From Gonocerus acuteangulatus (lineage: Eukaryota; Arthropoda; Insecta; Hemiptera; Coreidae), in assembly GCA_946811695.1 (NCBI GenBank), contig OX328128.1, forward strand, positions 73,204,621-73,268,620: a DNA stretch of 64,000 nt, written 5' to 3'. A model generated the notes under the pieces. That model was given only the letters and a program-made list of their open reading frames with translations, was not told the origin of the DNA and did no database searches. The translations under genes and the position numbers were made by a program. The first letter of the stretch is position 1; the number at the start of each line of letters is the position of its first letter. Below are positions 1 through 10,636 of this stretch, in pieces.

Positions 1-427
1 GTTATAGGGGAGTAAAAATCGGTAATTTTTGCTCGTATAAAGATACACATGGTCGTATATATATATTTAGAGAGAGAGAAATTTTATCTGGGGTTATTTT
101 TGCAACCTTTTTATCTGGTTAGTGCAAACTCAGTAGCCACATTCCGTCAACAAGTGCTAAAAACCAACAAAAAAAATTAATATAATGGAAGAGGGCAAAA
201 TGCTTTTAGTTGTAAATGTTTAAGAGGACCCCCCTCCAATATTATTTGTAATCTGTGTACCTCGAGACATTCAGGCAGGTTGTTACCATTTCTTACAGGT
301 TTTTTTTCTGGATTTTCTCCTGCAGTTCTAGTCTGTATAAAACAAAAACAAAAAATAAATAAAATGTTTTAAGTAATGTTTCATTTGAATTTAAAAACTT
401 GGGCAATAAAATAATAAAAAATGTATT
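1..427. other. AT-rich non-coding DNA, nothing recognised
   Basis: No convincing reading frame, RNA gene or repeat boundary is visible here beyond simple A/T tracts. It ends at a palindromic repeat. Confidence 0.5.
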
Positions 428-668
428 TAGTGGAGAAATGGCATGAAGGATCCAGGTTTTGAAAGAGACACTTCTATTATTTTGGTAGTTTATGAACGGA
501 TTTGATTGGCATTTTTATTTCTAAGTGGCAACACTGATTTCCACTTAACTGGGAAATCAGTTTTGCCACTTAAAAATAAAATCACCAATCAAATTCTTTC
601 ATAAACTACCGAAATAATAGAAGTGGCTATTTCATAACCTTGCTCCTTCATGCCACTTCTCCCCTACT
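428..668. mobile_element. Palindromic MITE-like element
   Basis: The two halves are near-perfect inverted repeats. The left end reads AGTGGAGAAATGGCATGAAG and the right end is its complement with a few changes. The arms contain TTGCCACTTA-type sequence and meet near position 550. There is no coding capacity. It is probably a non-autonomous DNA element; the superfamily is not determined. Confidence 0.7.
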
Positions 669-1223
669 TATTTACTTCTTATCTCTGTAGCATAAAATTA
701 TTATTTTTTATTGTGTTTACCCAAAATATACAAACCAAATTTTGATGTGAGTGTACATTTTTCCTCTGGATCACTCACTGAAGAATTTACAAGTAAGCGA
801 ACTTTGTTTTTAAATCTGGAAAAAAAGGACAATTACCCTTTTCCCTGGACCCTTGATATAGTTTCTTTATTTAATGTGTTTTCTACATGCCTCTTATATG
901 ACAAATGTACATAATGTGTAATTAATCTTTTTTTCTTTTTTTTTTATGATTAAATTTTAAATATAGAACATAAAGGAAAAACAAATAAAATAAACAAAAT
1001 TTACTTTATGAAAGAAAACGAACTATTTATTTTCAACTATAATGATTTTTCCAATATCCCATTTTAATATAAATTTGTTCGACATAGTTTTGTAAAGCCA
1101 TATGACACCTAAGAAGGAATATTTTTTCCGCAACACGCCAATGCCCTATGTTTTTGGTCATGGTTGTACTGTAAATTTTGATATGTCTTTGTTGTATTTA
1201 AGTTACACTAACAGCTATCATTG

Positions 1224-1405
1224 GGTCTCCCCGTGGTTTGTGGCTAACGGCTTGGATTATCATGCGGGAGATGGTGGGTTCAAGTCCTATAAGCAGCAGA
1301 GATTTTTCTAATTTCAGGGCCCATTGAGAATATATTCGGCTGCACCATGGATGTCGGCGCTAATGGCCCAGATGTCAGTGCGATTAAAAATCTATAAAAA
1401 TAAGA
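1224..1405 (+). mobile_element. tRNA-derived SINE, family A
   Basis: A tRNA-like head carries an A-box-like stretch (GTGGCTAACGGC) and a B box (GGTTCAAGTCC). The body that follows contains GGCGCTAATGGCCCAGATGT and an A-rich end. The same body and tail recur at 9279-9437 and 60818-60882, which supports a dispersed SINE rather than a tRNA gene. Confidence 0.7.
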
Positions 1406-1579
1406 ATTAACCACGTCGTGTTAATAATTGTGTAATGTAGAAATTTGTCAAAGTATTCTAAAGTGTCTGTTTTAAATAACTTTAAGTGTTGTCCTTTTGT
1501 AGTTAATGTTCAGTCTTCTTGTGTGGTTTGGCTGTCAGTGTAGATGTTTACTTGTATAATAAGTTCTTGCCTTTGTATG

Positions 1580-1609
1580 TATAGTAAACTCTCTAGAGAG
1601 TTTACTATA
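1580..1609. repeat. Perfect 30-bp palindrome
   Basis: The 15 bases on each side of the 1594/1595 axis are exactly complementary, centred on CTCTAGAG. It has no loop. It is not obviously part of a larger element. Confidence 0.85.
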
Positions 1610-1687
1610 TACTGCTATACAAGATAGTATCGCAAATTTTTCATAGCATAGTCGTCCTAGTCTGTTCTTTATGGTTTCTTATAATTA

Positions 1688-2178
1688 TTGTCTCTTAAAA
1701 ACCACGAAAGCACAGCCCACTTTCTTCCCATCTGTGTATATATAAATTTCTGCATCGGCATTGTACTCCATTGATACAGACGGATATTGAGCAGGATGCA
1801 TCCAGTCATTATGCCTCACAGGTCTTTCTATTTTTTCAGGGGTGTAAATTAGGCTGCTTTTTGTGGTCTTAAAAGAGAATACTGGATTACATACTACTCT
1901 GCTATGAGATTAATAGGAATTATCTTGGCACACTGTTTTAAAACCCATTATTACTTTTAATGACATTTATTATTTGTCATCTCCTCTGATTGTATAGTTT
2001 GGCGAGTCAATTGCACCAAATATTTTGCTCCTTTGTACAGTATGTGTAGTGCTTCAGAGGGTAAGCCCCATATTGTACAAGCTGCTATGGATAGATTGTG
2101 AATGAGGTGGAGAAGTTTGTTCTGCAGTCTGTCTATGTGAGTATTGCGGGTTAATATTTGGTCAAATGTAATCCCGAC
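1688..2178 (-). pseudogene. LINE relic: reverse transcriptase C-terminus plus RNase H start
   Basis: Read on the minus strand from about 2178, one frame gives a typical end of a non-LTR reverse transcriptase (GITFDQILTRNTHIDRL, later WGLPSEALHILYKG). After frame breaks comes the start of an RNase H domain (AEIYIYTDGKKVGCAFVVF; family consensus IYTDGSK). An RNase H after the RT is typical of the I/LOA/R1 group of LINEs. The copy is truncated at both ends and carries stops and frameshifts, so it is dead. The precise clade is not determined. Confidence 0.65.
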
Positions 2179-2478
2179 CCTTCATATACAGAGGCCTATG
2201 GGACAAATTTTTGCGTTCAACGAAATTAGCTATATAACATTCTAAACTAATAAGTAAACATAGGTATTTACCAATTTGAGTTTATTGATTCAGTTGGTTA
2301 AATAAAAAAAAAAAAAAAAAAAAAAAAACCTATTTTTCAGTTAATTTAAGCTTATTCTTCAGCAATACAATGTAAGTTAATAAAGAATTGAAACATATTG
2401 ATTTTTTTTTTTGATAGAAAAATAAAACGAAGATTTAATGCAGATTTTTGTTTACAAAAGCAAATAAGAACATACACT

Positions 2479-2912
2479 AGTGTGCATTAAGTAAGTTTTA
2501 TAGTTATAAACAATTTTTTTTTAATTTAATATCAATTTAATGACTTGAAATACAAAATTTAATAAAACGTGAAGAATTACTAATTTTGATTGCTAGCCAC
2601 TTGAATTAAAATCTCTCGATATGTCCACTCATAAATCATAACAACTCGTTTCCAATAAGTGTCTTGTCTGAATACTTACACAACATAAGTATGCAGATAG
2701 CATTCTATATGAAAAAAAAAAAAAAATCATCTAGATGTCCACTTCAGAGATTCATAAGTGCGTATCTCGACCTGAAGAGATTTCAATTCAAGTGGCTAGC
2801 AATCGAAATAAGTAATTTTGAGTACTACATTTTGTATTTCAAGTAATTACATTGGCATTAAATAAACAATTTTTTGTTTATAATAACTATAAAACTTAAT
2901 GAATGTCCACTG
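2479..2912. mobile_element. Palindromic MITE-like element
   Basis: The left arm (GCATTAAGTAAGTTTTATAG ...) is mirrored at the right end (CTATAAAACTTAATGAATGT). Matching inner segments contain GCTAGCCACTTGAATT on the left and AATTCAAGTGGCTAGC on the right. The loop lies around 2660-2720. There is no coding capacity. Confidence 0.7.
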
Positions 2913-2918
2913 AATATA

Positions 2919-4130
2919 TTACTTAATAAATTAATTAAACTGCACGCTGTACAACTGGATAAACAAAGAACCGTCTGATCATATTATTTATTATTTTAAT
3001 AAATTAAAATCACGGCTTCAGGGGTAGTGTGAATTTTGAGAACTGTTGAACGCACAGTTTTTGAGTACATAATGCTTAGCGAAAGCTCAAGATTTCAAAG
3101 GCTTGAAGAAAATGCAACCCCTTAATAAAAATTGTTGAAAATTTTAAGAGTACAGAAAACCATATGATATTATCCAAAACAAAATCTCTACAACTGTCAT
3201 ATACCTAAATACAATCTATATTATAAAAAAAGTGTTTTATGTATATGATCATTTTTTTGTGTTAACATTGTTTAAGATTTTAACTGTTGTTTGTTAAATT
3301 TTAATATTGCAGGGGATTAAAGATACAAAGGATTGGTTGCCCTTTTATCAATCTCACCAAACAATTAGTTCCTAGCTTTGTTTTAAATCAATTAAAAATT
3401 TGATATAAATTCAGTAAATTTCAATGTATCAAATAACTGATCAGTTAACTGTTTGAATCAATAATGAAATTTAATTTGACAGAATCTTTTCTATGCATAA
3501 TTTGAGATTGTGTTTTTTTTTTTTTTTAAGTATATGAAAATGAAGGAACATTTTTTAAGCATTTATATGTAAGGAGGACCTATTGTTAAGAAATGAATAA
3601 TAATAATTAATTCAAAAAATAAATAAGCTCATGAAAACAAAATCTTAACAGACACATTTAAATAACTTCCCCTACTTATTTGTATGAGTGTTTCGATATT
3701 CATTTCTTAAAAAATATAACACTCATCTATTGGTTTGTCGTGCTTTATTAATGGTTCATAACAAACGAATGCATATCATGACTATTCCAATTCACTCTAA
3801 AAGAAAGTTTGATATCCTCTTACCATTTTAAGTAGATTCAGGATAAAATTATACGAATTTAAGCCAAAAACCTAAATAGAAAACAGTAATTCGGTATACT
3901 GGCTACAATTAAGCGGTATTATCTGGCGGGAATGGTGGTTCCAAAGAGTTACGCAGAAAACAAAGAAGATACATAGTTAACTGTTAACTTGAAGTAAAAA
4001 CTATATCAAATTATTTGCCCAATGTGATATTCTTAGGACTCTTCTAAAGGAAGAATATAACTATGTATAAACACATAACCAACTTTTCCAATAAAAACAT
4101 AGAAACAGATTTTTATACGGCATAAATACT
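2919..4130. other. AT-rich DNA without recognisable genes
   Basis: Scanned on both strands. Only short frames, homopolymer runs (for example T at 3513-3528) and low-complexity AT sequence are seen. Confidence 0.45.
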
Positions 4131-4167
4131 CACATGACAGGGGACCTTTCTGTCCTATCCATAAAAG

Positions 4168-4250
4168 ATTTATAGGAGGCCCGGTGGCCGTGAGTGTTAA
4201 GGCGTGAGCACTTAACACTCCTTGCCAAAGAAAACGCATGCCCCTATGAG
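4168..4250 (+). mobile_element. SINE family C, head only
   Basis: The segment GGCCGTGAGTGTTAAGGCGT followed by GAGCACTTAACACTCC matches the tRNA-Ser/Leu-like head of the fuller copy at 23297-23455. The copy stops before the B box, so it is a truncated insertion. Confidence 0.6.
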
Positions 4251-4498
4251 ACTCACAGAACAGACATTACACCAGATCATTTAAAATTATACATTTTTCA
4301 ATAAATCTAGACACGAATTAAAAGGAACATATTAAATTTGTCTACAAAAGAAACAGAATTCTTACTCAACCATTTTTAAGCATTCTCAACATTAATCAAA
4401 AATATTACAATATAATTTTAATGCGTCCCCCTCTCCCCACTTATGACGTCGGCCCAACGGAGTTACTGATAAAAAATGCCTATATTTCAGAGCCCCAT

Positions 4499-4551
4499 AT
4501 TGACAAAAAAATAGGGGTCACAATTTTATTATATATATGTATATGTATATG

Positions 4552-4606
<55 letters not shown>

Positions 4607-4634
4607 AAATTGTGACCCCTTTTTTTCTGTCAAT
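4499..4634. repeat. (AT)n tract at the centre of a hairpin
   Basis: A run of TA/TG dinucleotides (about 4529-4604) is flanked by inverted copies of GGGGTCACAATTTTATTATA and its complement, plus ATTGAC/GTCAAT at the outer ends. The whole unit is one long palindrome. Y-I repeat peptides in this stretch come from the dinucleotide run and are not genes. Confidence 0.85.
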
Positions 4635-4693
4635 ATATTATTTTAATAGGCGGAAAACTCGCCAACTTCACTTTATATGCTTTATTTTTCGCT

Positions 4694-4726
4694 CGACATG
4701 TTTCATGACTCTCGACGCCTCTTCAG
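4694..4726 (-). ncRNA. Degenerate hammerhead-ribozyme-like motif
   Basis: On the minus strand the motif contains CTGAAGA, an imperfect stem II (GGCGTC ... GAGAGTC), then GAAAC and ATGTCG. The CTGANGA...GAAAC...GUC arrangement is that of hammerhead ribozymes carried by Penelope-like retroelements. Stem II pairs poorly, so this copy is probably inactive. It lies next to the hairpin at 4499-4634. Confidence 0.4.
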
Positions 4727-4814
4727 GAGAAACTTAATTATATATACATAAATTCCTACCTGTGGAAGGTCTTCTTTAGCTAAGGCTATGTATATATATA
4801 TATTCACGACCTAA

Positions 4815-4995
4815 AGTTTCGATCTTCTAGGGTCGTCATTCGAGAGTCAGAGTCAAGGTCCCTGATCGTTCCTAGGCGTACCCAGCCTTTAATGGCTACA
4901 TGTAATGGGGAAAATCGGGCGGCCTGAGCATAGCACTGACTACACCATCTCCGTAGCGTGTCGTATCGTCAAGAATCAGATAGCTCTTCAGTATC
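4815..4995 (+). mobile_element. SINE family B, 3' part
   Basis: Contains CCTAGGCGTACCCAGCC, then CCATCTCCGTAGCGTG and CGTCAAGAATCAGATAGCTC. These segments match the body and tail of the fuller copy at 14057-14325. The tRNA-like head is missing. Confidence 0.55.
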
Positions 4996-5104
4996 TGTAA
5001 GCAGCTCCCAAAATAGTCAGATTTTGATTAAATTTCGTATTATTTTCTCTCAAACGAAATGTCAAGTTTGTTCGCCAGTAGAATCCGCCCACTGAAGCAC
5101 CGCT

Positions 5105-5520
5105 TTGAAGCTTATTAAATAATGCAACTTTTGAGGTGGAAGCAAACCTCTAAGTCTAAAAACAGCTGATTAAGAAAATATTGAATAATTTAAGAAAACA
5201 CTAATATTAAACATTCTCATCTATATGGCTTTTAATATAGCTCTTAATTTAAATGGTAATATTTCAATGACGGGTGTTTCTTATTGGAAATTTAATGTAG
5301 ATCCTAAAAATGTGGTTGTTATTTACGTTACATTGATAACAAATCTCGAAAACACAGTTTTTATTTTAAAAGAAACCAGTAGTTTTTAAAAAAGACAAAA
5401 GATTGAGTAGCTCCTTTATATTTTCAGATAGAACGCTAATTTTTTCGCCACTGAACTACAAATGGAATGCAGAATAAACCCCTGAAGTTATGACATCTCA
5501 ATGCGGGACACCCTGTATAT
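5105..5520. mobile_element. Single arm of a CAGGGTGT-ended palindromic element
   Basis: The stretch ends with CATCTCAATGCGGGACACCC then TGTATA. It matches both arms of the large palindrome at about 58100-59782 (shared GAGGTGGAAGCAAACCTC, GGGGTTTATTCTGC in complement, ATGACATCTCAATGC). Only one arm is present here. Confidence 0.6.
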
Positions 5521-5589
5521 TGTTTTTGACGAAAAATAGTCGTACATTTTTCTACTTCTAGGTTACAGATATATTTTTCATATTATCAA

Positions 5590-5825
5590 GTATTCAAATC
5601 GACTTATTTAGGTCGATTCGTGGTAGCGAAGGGCGATTCTAGAATAAGAATCGATTCGAATAGAAATTAAATACGATTTTCGTGGGTAATTGTAAGTATC
5701 GTGTAATCGATCCATAACGAAGATCGATCTTCTGAATCGATCTGAACTAGCTAATCTTTTTCGTGGATCGATCTTTTCATTTAGATTCGAATCGATTCAT
5801 ATTCGATAATCGCCCATCACTAATC
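5590..5825. repeat. GATCGA/TCGATT-rich palindromic block
   Basis: Dense in TCGATT, GATCGAT and AATCGA words. It ends with ATTCGATAATCGCCCATCA, the same end seen at 60619-60643 next to the 73-bp GATC-rich array. This suggests one repeat family at both places. Confidence 0.6.
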
Positions 5826-5936
5826 TGAAGGCTGTCATCTTCTGACAACGTGCTTCATTTGCTAATTATTCTATATGCGATTCCTGGATAATTTTATCGT
5901 GTTTCTTTGATTGATGAACCTTTTCTCCCCTTATTG

Positions 5937-5939
<3 letters not shown>

Positions 5940-5996
<57 letters not shown>
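5940..5996. repeat. (AT)n microsatellite
   Basis: Uninterrupted AT dinucleotides, about 28 units, followed by a short CA run (ACACACACAC, 6016-6025). Confidence 0.95.
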
Positions 5997-5999
<3 letters not shown>

Positions 6000-6846
6000 G
6001 CGACTACTACGTGAACACACACACACGCGTACATAAACGTCGAGTTGGAAATTATATCTGTTTGATTGAGATGACAATATCTTTAATTGCCCTGCTCATC
6101 CGAAAAGGCGCTGGCGGACTTTGATTGCTGGGTTACAGTTAGTTCGCCTGTTGGGAATAAACATAAAGCGATACGCCGCCATGCGGAAAATTTTGGAACT
6201 AGCGAAGGAGGTATACGTGCATTGTTTATACATGTAAAGCTATTGTGTTGTTCGTGTTTTTCTTGCTATTTAATAATTTCCCAACGGTTTTATGACGAAT
6301 TTGTTTTTTTAAAGCCAACATAAACCTTTCCCTTTCACAAAGTAAGTATTTTTAAACAATTATAACTATGCACCTAGGACTAGGTAAGGCTTCTAGATAG
6401 CCAATGAGGTTCTTCAGTGACAGTATGTACTTTTGTTCATCCATATCTATACCTTCTGAATTTCTAGAAGTAAATTTCAGAAATTAAACAAATTTGGGTA
6501 AAATGGGTTGCAAGCTGTTTATATTCACACAAGAGTGAACGTTATATAAATGTGAATTATTTCACTACCTCTTACACCGCAGATGATAGAATGATGTTCT
6601 GTTACGGTCCGTCTTGGAGAATATCTCATTTTTCGAAAGTGACAGTTTCTAACATTTCATTCTTCTGCAAGTGTTCGGGCTCACAGTTTCGAACCCGTGA
6701 CCTCCGAACTCTTGAGTCCTAGACAATTTTTACCTTGCCTATGATAATCCCCTGATCAAGACCTACCTGTGTGCCAAGTTTGGTAATAATCGGTCAAACG
6801 GTGTGGATTTGTATAATAAACAACAGTCAGACGAACTGTTAATATC

Positions 6847-6849
<3 letters not shown>

Positions 6850-6903
<54 letters not shown>
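6850..6903. repeat. (AT)n microsatellite abutting a MITE
   Basis: Uninterrupted TA dinucleotides directly left of the MITE at 6908-7159. Confidence 0.95.
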
Positions 6904-6907
<4 letters not shown>

Positions 6908-6911
<4 letters not shown>

Positions 6912-7159
6912 CTGAAGGGATCAGTGCCAAAGGTGACTAACCCACAATTAGAAATAACTGTGAAAATTGGAGTTAAAGATATGAAGAATGTCAAAAAAAT
7001 TAGTGTTGGTGATAGAAATGGTTTTAATTGGATGGAATAAAGTCATTTCTGTCATCCAAAATAATTTTTTTTCACATTCTTCATACCTTTAACTCCAATT
7101 TTCTCAGTTATTTCTAATTGTGGGTTAGTCACCTTTGGAACTGAGCCCTTCAATTATAA
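6908..7159. mobile_element. MITE family 1, copy 1
   Basis: A palindromic element about 250 bp long. Its ends read CTGAAGGGATCAGTGCCAAA and the complement TTTGGAACTGAGCCCTTCAA. The inner arms carry AACTCCAATTTTCTCAG and its complement. The copy at 9481-9732 is nearly identical, including 3' flank that runs into an (AT)n tract. It is non-coding. Confidence 0.85.
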
Positions 7160-7190
7160 CTTGAAAGTAGAAGTACCCTAAAGAAAATAA

Positions 7191-7191
<1 letters not shown>

Positions 7192-7243
<52 letters not shown>
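7192..7243. repeat. (AT)n microsatellite
   Basis: A TA run following the conserved AGAAAATAAG flank of MITE family 1. Confidence 0.95.
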
Positions 7244-7246
<3 letters not shown>

Positions 7247-7322
7247 CTTTTTTATCCTAGGAGGCATGGGGTCATTAAGCAGTCTTCCTTTATTATACTA
7301 CTTTATTTATAAGAATAAATAA

Positions 7323-7498
7323 TATATATATATATATATATATATTATTTATTCTTATAAATATATATATATATTTATATATATCTTATATCTTATATAT
7401 ATATATATCTTATATATATATATATACATACATATATATATGCATATATATATGTACATATATATACACATATATATACACATATATACATATATAAT
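7323..7498. repeat. Interrupted (AT)n / palindromic AT region
   Basis: AT dinucleotides broken by TATCTTATA, GTACATA and CACATA words. The left part is a hairpin: TTTATAAGAATAAATAATAT before 7325 pairs with its complement after 7345. Confidence 0.85.
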
Positions 7499-7556
7499 AG
7501 TAGTGGGCGACCTAAACGACAAGGTCTGAATGAAGAGACGTGGAGTTTAAACCTAA

Positions 7557-7754
7557 TTACCCTGAGGAGGGAGTGGTCATGCCCGAGCTATCAGATGCCA
7601 TTCCGTACGCCGGCTTGTTATTAAGGCGTGCCTCGAAGAGCAGATATCCCAGAGACATCCATAGCTCTCCGAGCTGGAGGATTTCATCCAGAGACTCGTG
7701 TTCCCACGTAAGGGATCTCCAGGTGGAAGCGGCGGAGGTGTTCAGACGGAAGAT
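7557..7754 (-). CDS. Candidate exon, possibly synaptotagmin-like C2 linker
   Basis: On the minus strand a strong acceptor (TTTTTGTTTCAG) is followed by an open frame of about 65 codons. It starts IFRLNTSAASTWRSL and runs through LDEILQLGELWMSLGYL before a TAA; a GT donor option lies next to that stop. The GC content is well above the surroundings. The pattern W-R-[SD]-L ... LGE/D-[LI]-x-x-S-L-x-Y-L resembles the linker and first strand of C2B in synaptotagmins (for example VWRDL ... LGDICFSLRY). The rest of a C2B domain does not follow, and no neighbouring exons were found. The plus strand is also open, which lowers confidence. It could be an exon of a gene whose other exons lie elsewhere, or a fragment. 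Confidence 0.35.
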   Translation of the reverse strand: MFRLNTSAASTWRSLTWEHESLDEILQLGELWMSLGYLLFEARLNNKPAYGMASDSSGMTTPSSG

Positions 7755-7974
7755 CTGAAACAAAAATCGCGTTAGAAGTGTGGAGATCCAGAAATGCTAG
7801 TGGCATTGCTCAAAATGCGATCTGGCCTGTAGGAGTAGCGTCAAATTAGCGTATTTTCATTTATAGCCAGACAAATTGAAAATATTTTCTCGCGACTGTG
7901 CCATAAAAAGTCCAGTTCAGAAAATCCGGAACGCGAACAGCATAATTTAACGAGATTGCACTAATCTCTACGGG

Positions 7975-9078
7975 TACGTTCATGGTAAGGATTCATTTTG
8001 CGATGCTACGATAGCTACTCCGATGAGCGCTGCCCCGATGTAAAACAAACACATGTATTAAGGTGGGAGTGTTCATAGTTAGGGTCCTTACTTCCGATGC
8101 TATTCTCGCACCGCGTGGAAGAACAAATATTTTGTTTTCTCCTCGCAGTGAGGAGGGAAGCCGCGATGTGGGCCTGACTGTGATTGGTTCCTTCAAAAGG
8201 ACTCTAGTGCGCAGGTCACCTACCCTCTCTTATCACTTCATCTTGTGTGATTATTCTTTTTTTGTTATTTCGTTGTCGAGATGAAAGAAAATTGGGTCTT
8301 TTTGCGAATACTACCTCCAGTTACTTTTGAAGTATTTATTTAGTTAAGTGATTTATAACAGTTACTCGTACTCGCTGATAAGCTTACTGATTAGCTTACA
8401 GGTTCTTTGCTGGTTATCTTTTACTACTTGACTCGTTATCTACGGTTATAATTCATATTAGATAATGGCAAGTAATATTTATTAATAAAAAGGTTAATAT
8501 GATCAAAATCAATTCTATCAACTATGAAAAAAGTTATTAAGCATTAAAGTTGACTGTTTTGCAGGTTATGAAGGGTAACAAACAACGGTATTTGTAAACA
8601 AACATATTTTATTCCTATTCTCTCTCTCTCTTTTTTGGATCTTTTACATTTATTAAGCAATACATGATATGCGTTTCCGCTAGCTACGCTACGCTCCACT
8701 TGCTTAAGAAGATATAAGAAAACTCTAGCCAATCCAACTCGCAATTAATAGAATTATATTAATTTAAGCGACTCTAGTCTATCCAACTCGCTAAAATTAA
8801 TAGGATTCCATTAATTTTTCCGAGTAAGAAACCAATCCCTTTTTCTTTGTTAGGAACATCGCGAACTAATTGTAAAGGCTCATTTTTTCTCACTAACATA
8901 AGCAGAGCTTTTTCATAAACAAAAGCTAATTCACTGTTGAAGGTTACTTTACTCCCAGCAAGAACCAATGCAATGGTGAGTCAGCATGAACACCCTCCAT
9001 CGATGTAGAATACATCGGGGCAGCGCTCATCGGAGTAGCTATCGTAGCATCGCAGAATCAATCCTCACCATGAACGTA
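7975..9078. mobile_element. DNA transposon with roughly 100-bp terminal inverted repeats
   Basis: The left end begins TACGTTCATGGTAAGGATT and the right end is its complement. Both continue inwards with CGATGCTACGATAGCTACTC and GATGAGCGCTGCCCCGATG, so the inverted repeats are about 100 bp with few mismatches. Between them no intact transposase is seen. One minus-strand frame of about 64 codons (8774-8968) is a possible remnant, but I do not recognise it. It is probably a non-autonomous or decayed copy; the superfamily is not determined. Confidence 0.75.
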
Positions 9079-9278
9079 GCCTAAGAGTTATTTGAGGTGG
9101 TTATCGTAAAGTCCTTAACCTTGTTGTGATTTTATTTTTTTATTTATTTATGAGCCCCTGCAAGCCAAGGCGATTCGCTCTACATACCTTTACATATAGA
9201 TTCAATCATAAACCGAAATATATTCCATTGGACTTATTCATATACGTCCAATTTTACAAATAGTTATAGCCCAAGTGT

Positions 9279-9437
9279 CTTCCCGTAGTCTAGTGGCTAA
9301 AGCCTTAGATTTTCATGGTGTTCGAGTCCCTCCGGTGGCAGGACTTTTTCTGGGCCAATGAGAAGGTTTCCTTGCCGCACCATTAATGTCGACGCTAATG
9401 GCTCAGCCGTCGATGTGCCGTAAAAAAAAAAAAAAAA
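9279..9437 (+). mobile_element. tRNA-derived SINE, family A
   Basis: The head contains CCGTAGTCTAGTGGCTAAAG and a B-box-like GTTCGAGTCC. The body has TTGCCGCACCATTAATGTCG and GACGCTAATGGCTCAG. It ends GATGTGCCGTAA followed by a 15-16 base A tail. This is the most complete family A copy in the window. Confidence 0.8.
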
Positions 9438-9480
9438 GTTACAGGCCAAGTAATAGGTTTATATAATATTAGACATTCAT

Positions 9481-9732
9481 ATAATTGAAGGGCTCAGTGC
9501 CAAAGGTGACTAACCAACAATTAGAAATAACTGTGAAAATTGGAGTTGAAGATATGAAGAATATGAAAAAAAATGAGTGTTGGTGACAGAAATGGTTTTA
9601 ATTGGATGGAATAAAGTCATTTCTGTCATCAAAAATAATTTTTTTCACATTCTTCATACCTTTAACTCCAATTTTCTCAGTTATTTCTAATTGTGGGTTA
9701 GTCACCTTTGGAACTGAGCCCTTCAATTATTA
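9481..9732. mobile_element. MITE family 1, copy 2
   Basis: Same palindromic unit as at 6908-7159, with ends ATTGAAGGGCTCAGTGCC and its complement. The 3' flank (ACTTGAAAGTAGAAGT, then AGAAAATAAGT) and the following (AT)n tract are also shared. The repeated unit is therefore larger than the palindrome alone. Confidence 0.85.
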
Positions 9733-9764
9733 CTTGAAAGTAGAAGTGCCCTTAAAGAAAATAA

Positions 9765-9771
<7 letters not shown>

Positions 9772-9828
<57 letters not shown>
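9772..9828. repeat. (AT)n microsatellite, left flank of a hairpin
   Basis: A TA run preceding the palindrome at 9831-10077. A matching TA run follows it. Confidence 0.95.
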
Positions 9829-9830
<2 letters not shown>

Positions 9831-10077
9831 TCGATACAAATGCAAACTAACGAATATGAAAAAATGCATCTTTCATTGTCCATCTTTAATAATTTCTGCT
9901 GGACTTATTTACGGCAAATTCTTCAATCTGACTTCACTCTATTAAAGGGAAAGTATTCTACTATCAACAGGTCAAATCTGCCGAATATTTGACTGTCCAA
10001 AAACAAGTTATGAATAAATACTTTTCCACTCTGAAAAGTGTTGATTTTCATATTCGTCAGTTTGCTTTTGTATCGAC
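9831..10077. mobile_element. Palindromic element between two (AT)n tracts
   Basis: The left end TCGATACAAATGCAAACTAA is mirrored by TTTGCTTTTGTATCGA at the right end, with CGAATATGAAAA paired to TTTTCATATTCG. The (AT)n runs on both sides can extend the hairpin stem. Confidence 0.75.
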
Positions 10078-10101
10078 AATATATACACTTCTTTTCTTTA
10101 G

Positions 10102-10105
<4 letters not shown>

Positions 10106-10156
<51 letters not shown>
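10106..10156. repeat. (AT)n microsatellite, right flank of a hairpin
   Basis: TA dinucleotides, partner of the tract at 9772-9828. Confidence 0.95.
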
Positions 10157-10158
<2 letters not shown>

Positions 10159-10481
10159 CTAAGTGCGACATGTAAAACATTGATAAAGTATGAGTAATTG
10201 CATAATAATTTATGATTTATGCCACTTTCATTTTATATGTCCACGCCACTTTCACATAGTGCTGCTTGCACTATATCAATGAATAAAACACTTCGGGATG
10301 CTGTCATCAAGTGGGGCTCCTAATGGATTCCATTTGGAGAGAGGGAGAAACGCGCTAAAAAGGAACTTGACGGAAAAAAGGGCTCATAAAAAAAGAATGA
10401 TTCAAGTCTTGGTGCAAAGAAAATCAAACATGTCCAAACACCATTAGTTTTTATTCGTGGACCTCTCATTTGAGCCTTTAA

Positions 10482-10600
10482 GGCAGGGGTGCCCAACCTA
10501 AATCGGTAGGAAGGCAATGTAAAAATGTACTTGTACTAAAACTGAGGTGGGCTACACGTATTAAAATAACACACACACAAAAAAAAAATCAAAATATTTT
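10482..10600. mobile_element. Possible hAT-type transposon end
   Basis: The string CAGGGGTGCCCAACCTAAAT resembles hAT/Charlie-type termini (CAG-GGT--CCAACCT). No matching opposite end was found nearby, so this may be a truncated copy or chance. Confidence 0.35.
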
Positions 10601-10636
10601 ATTATCGTAATACATTCAAAGTATTTTAATACCTTA

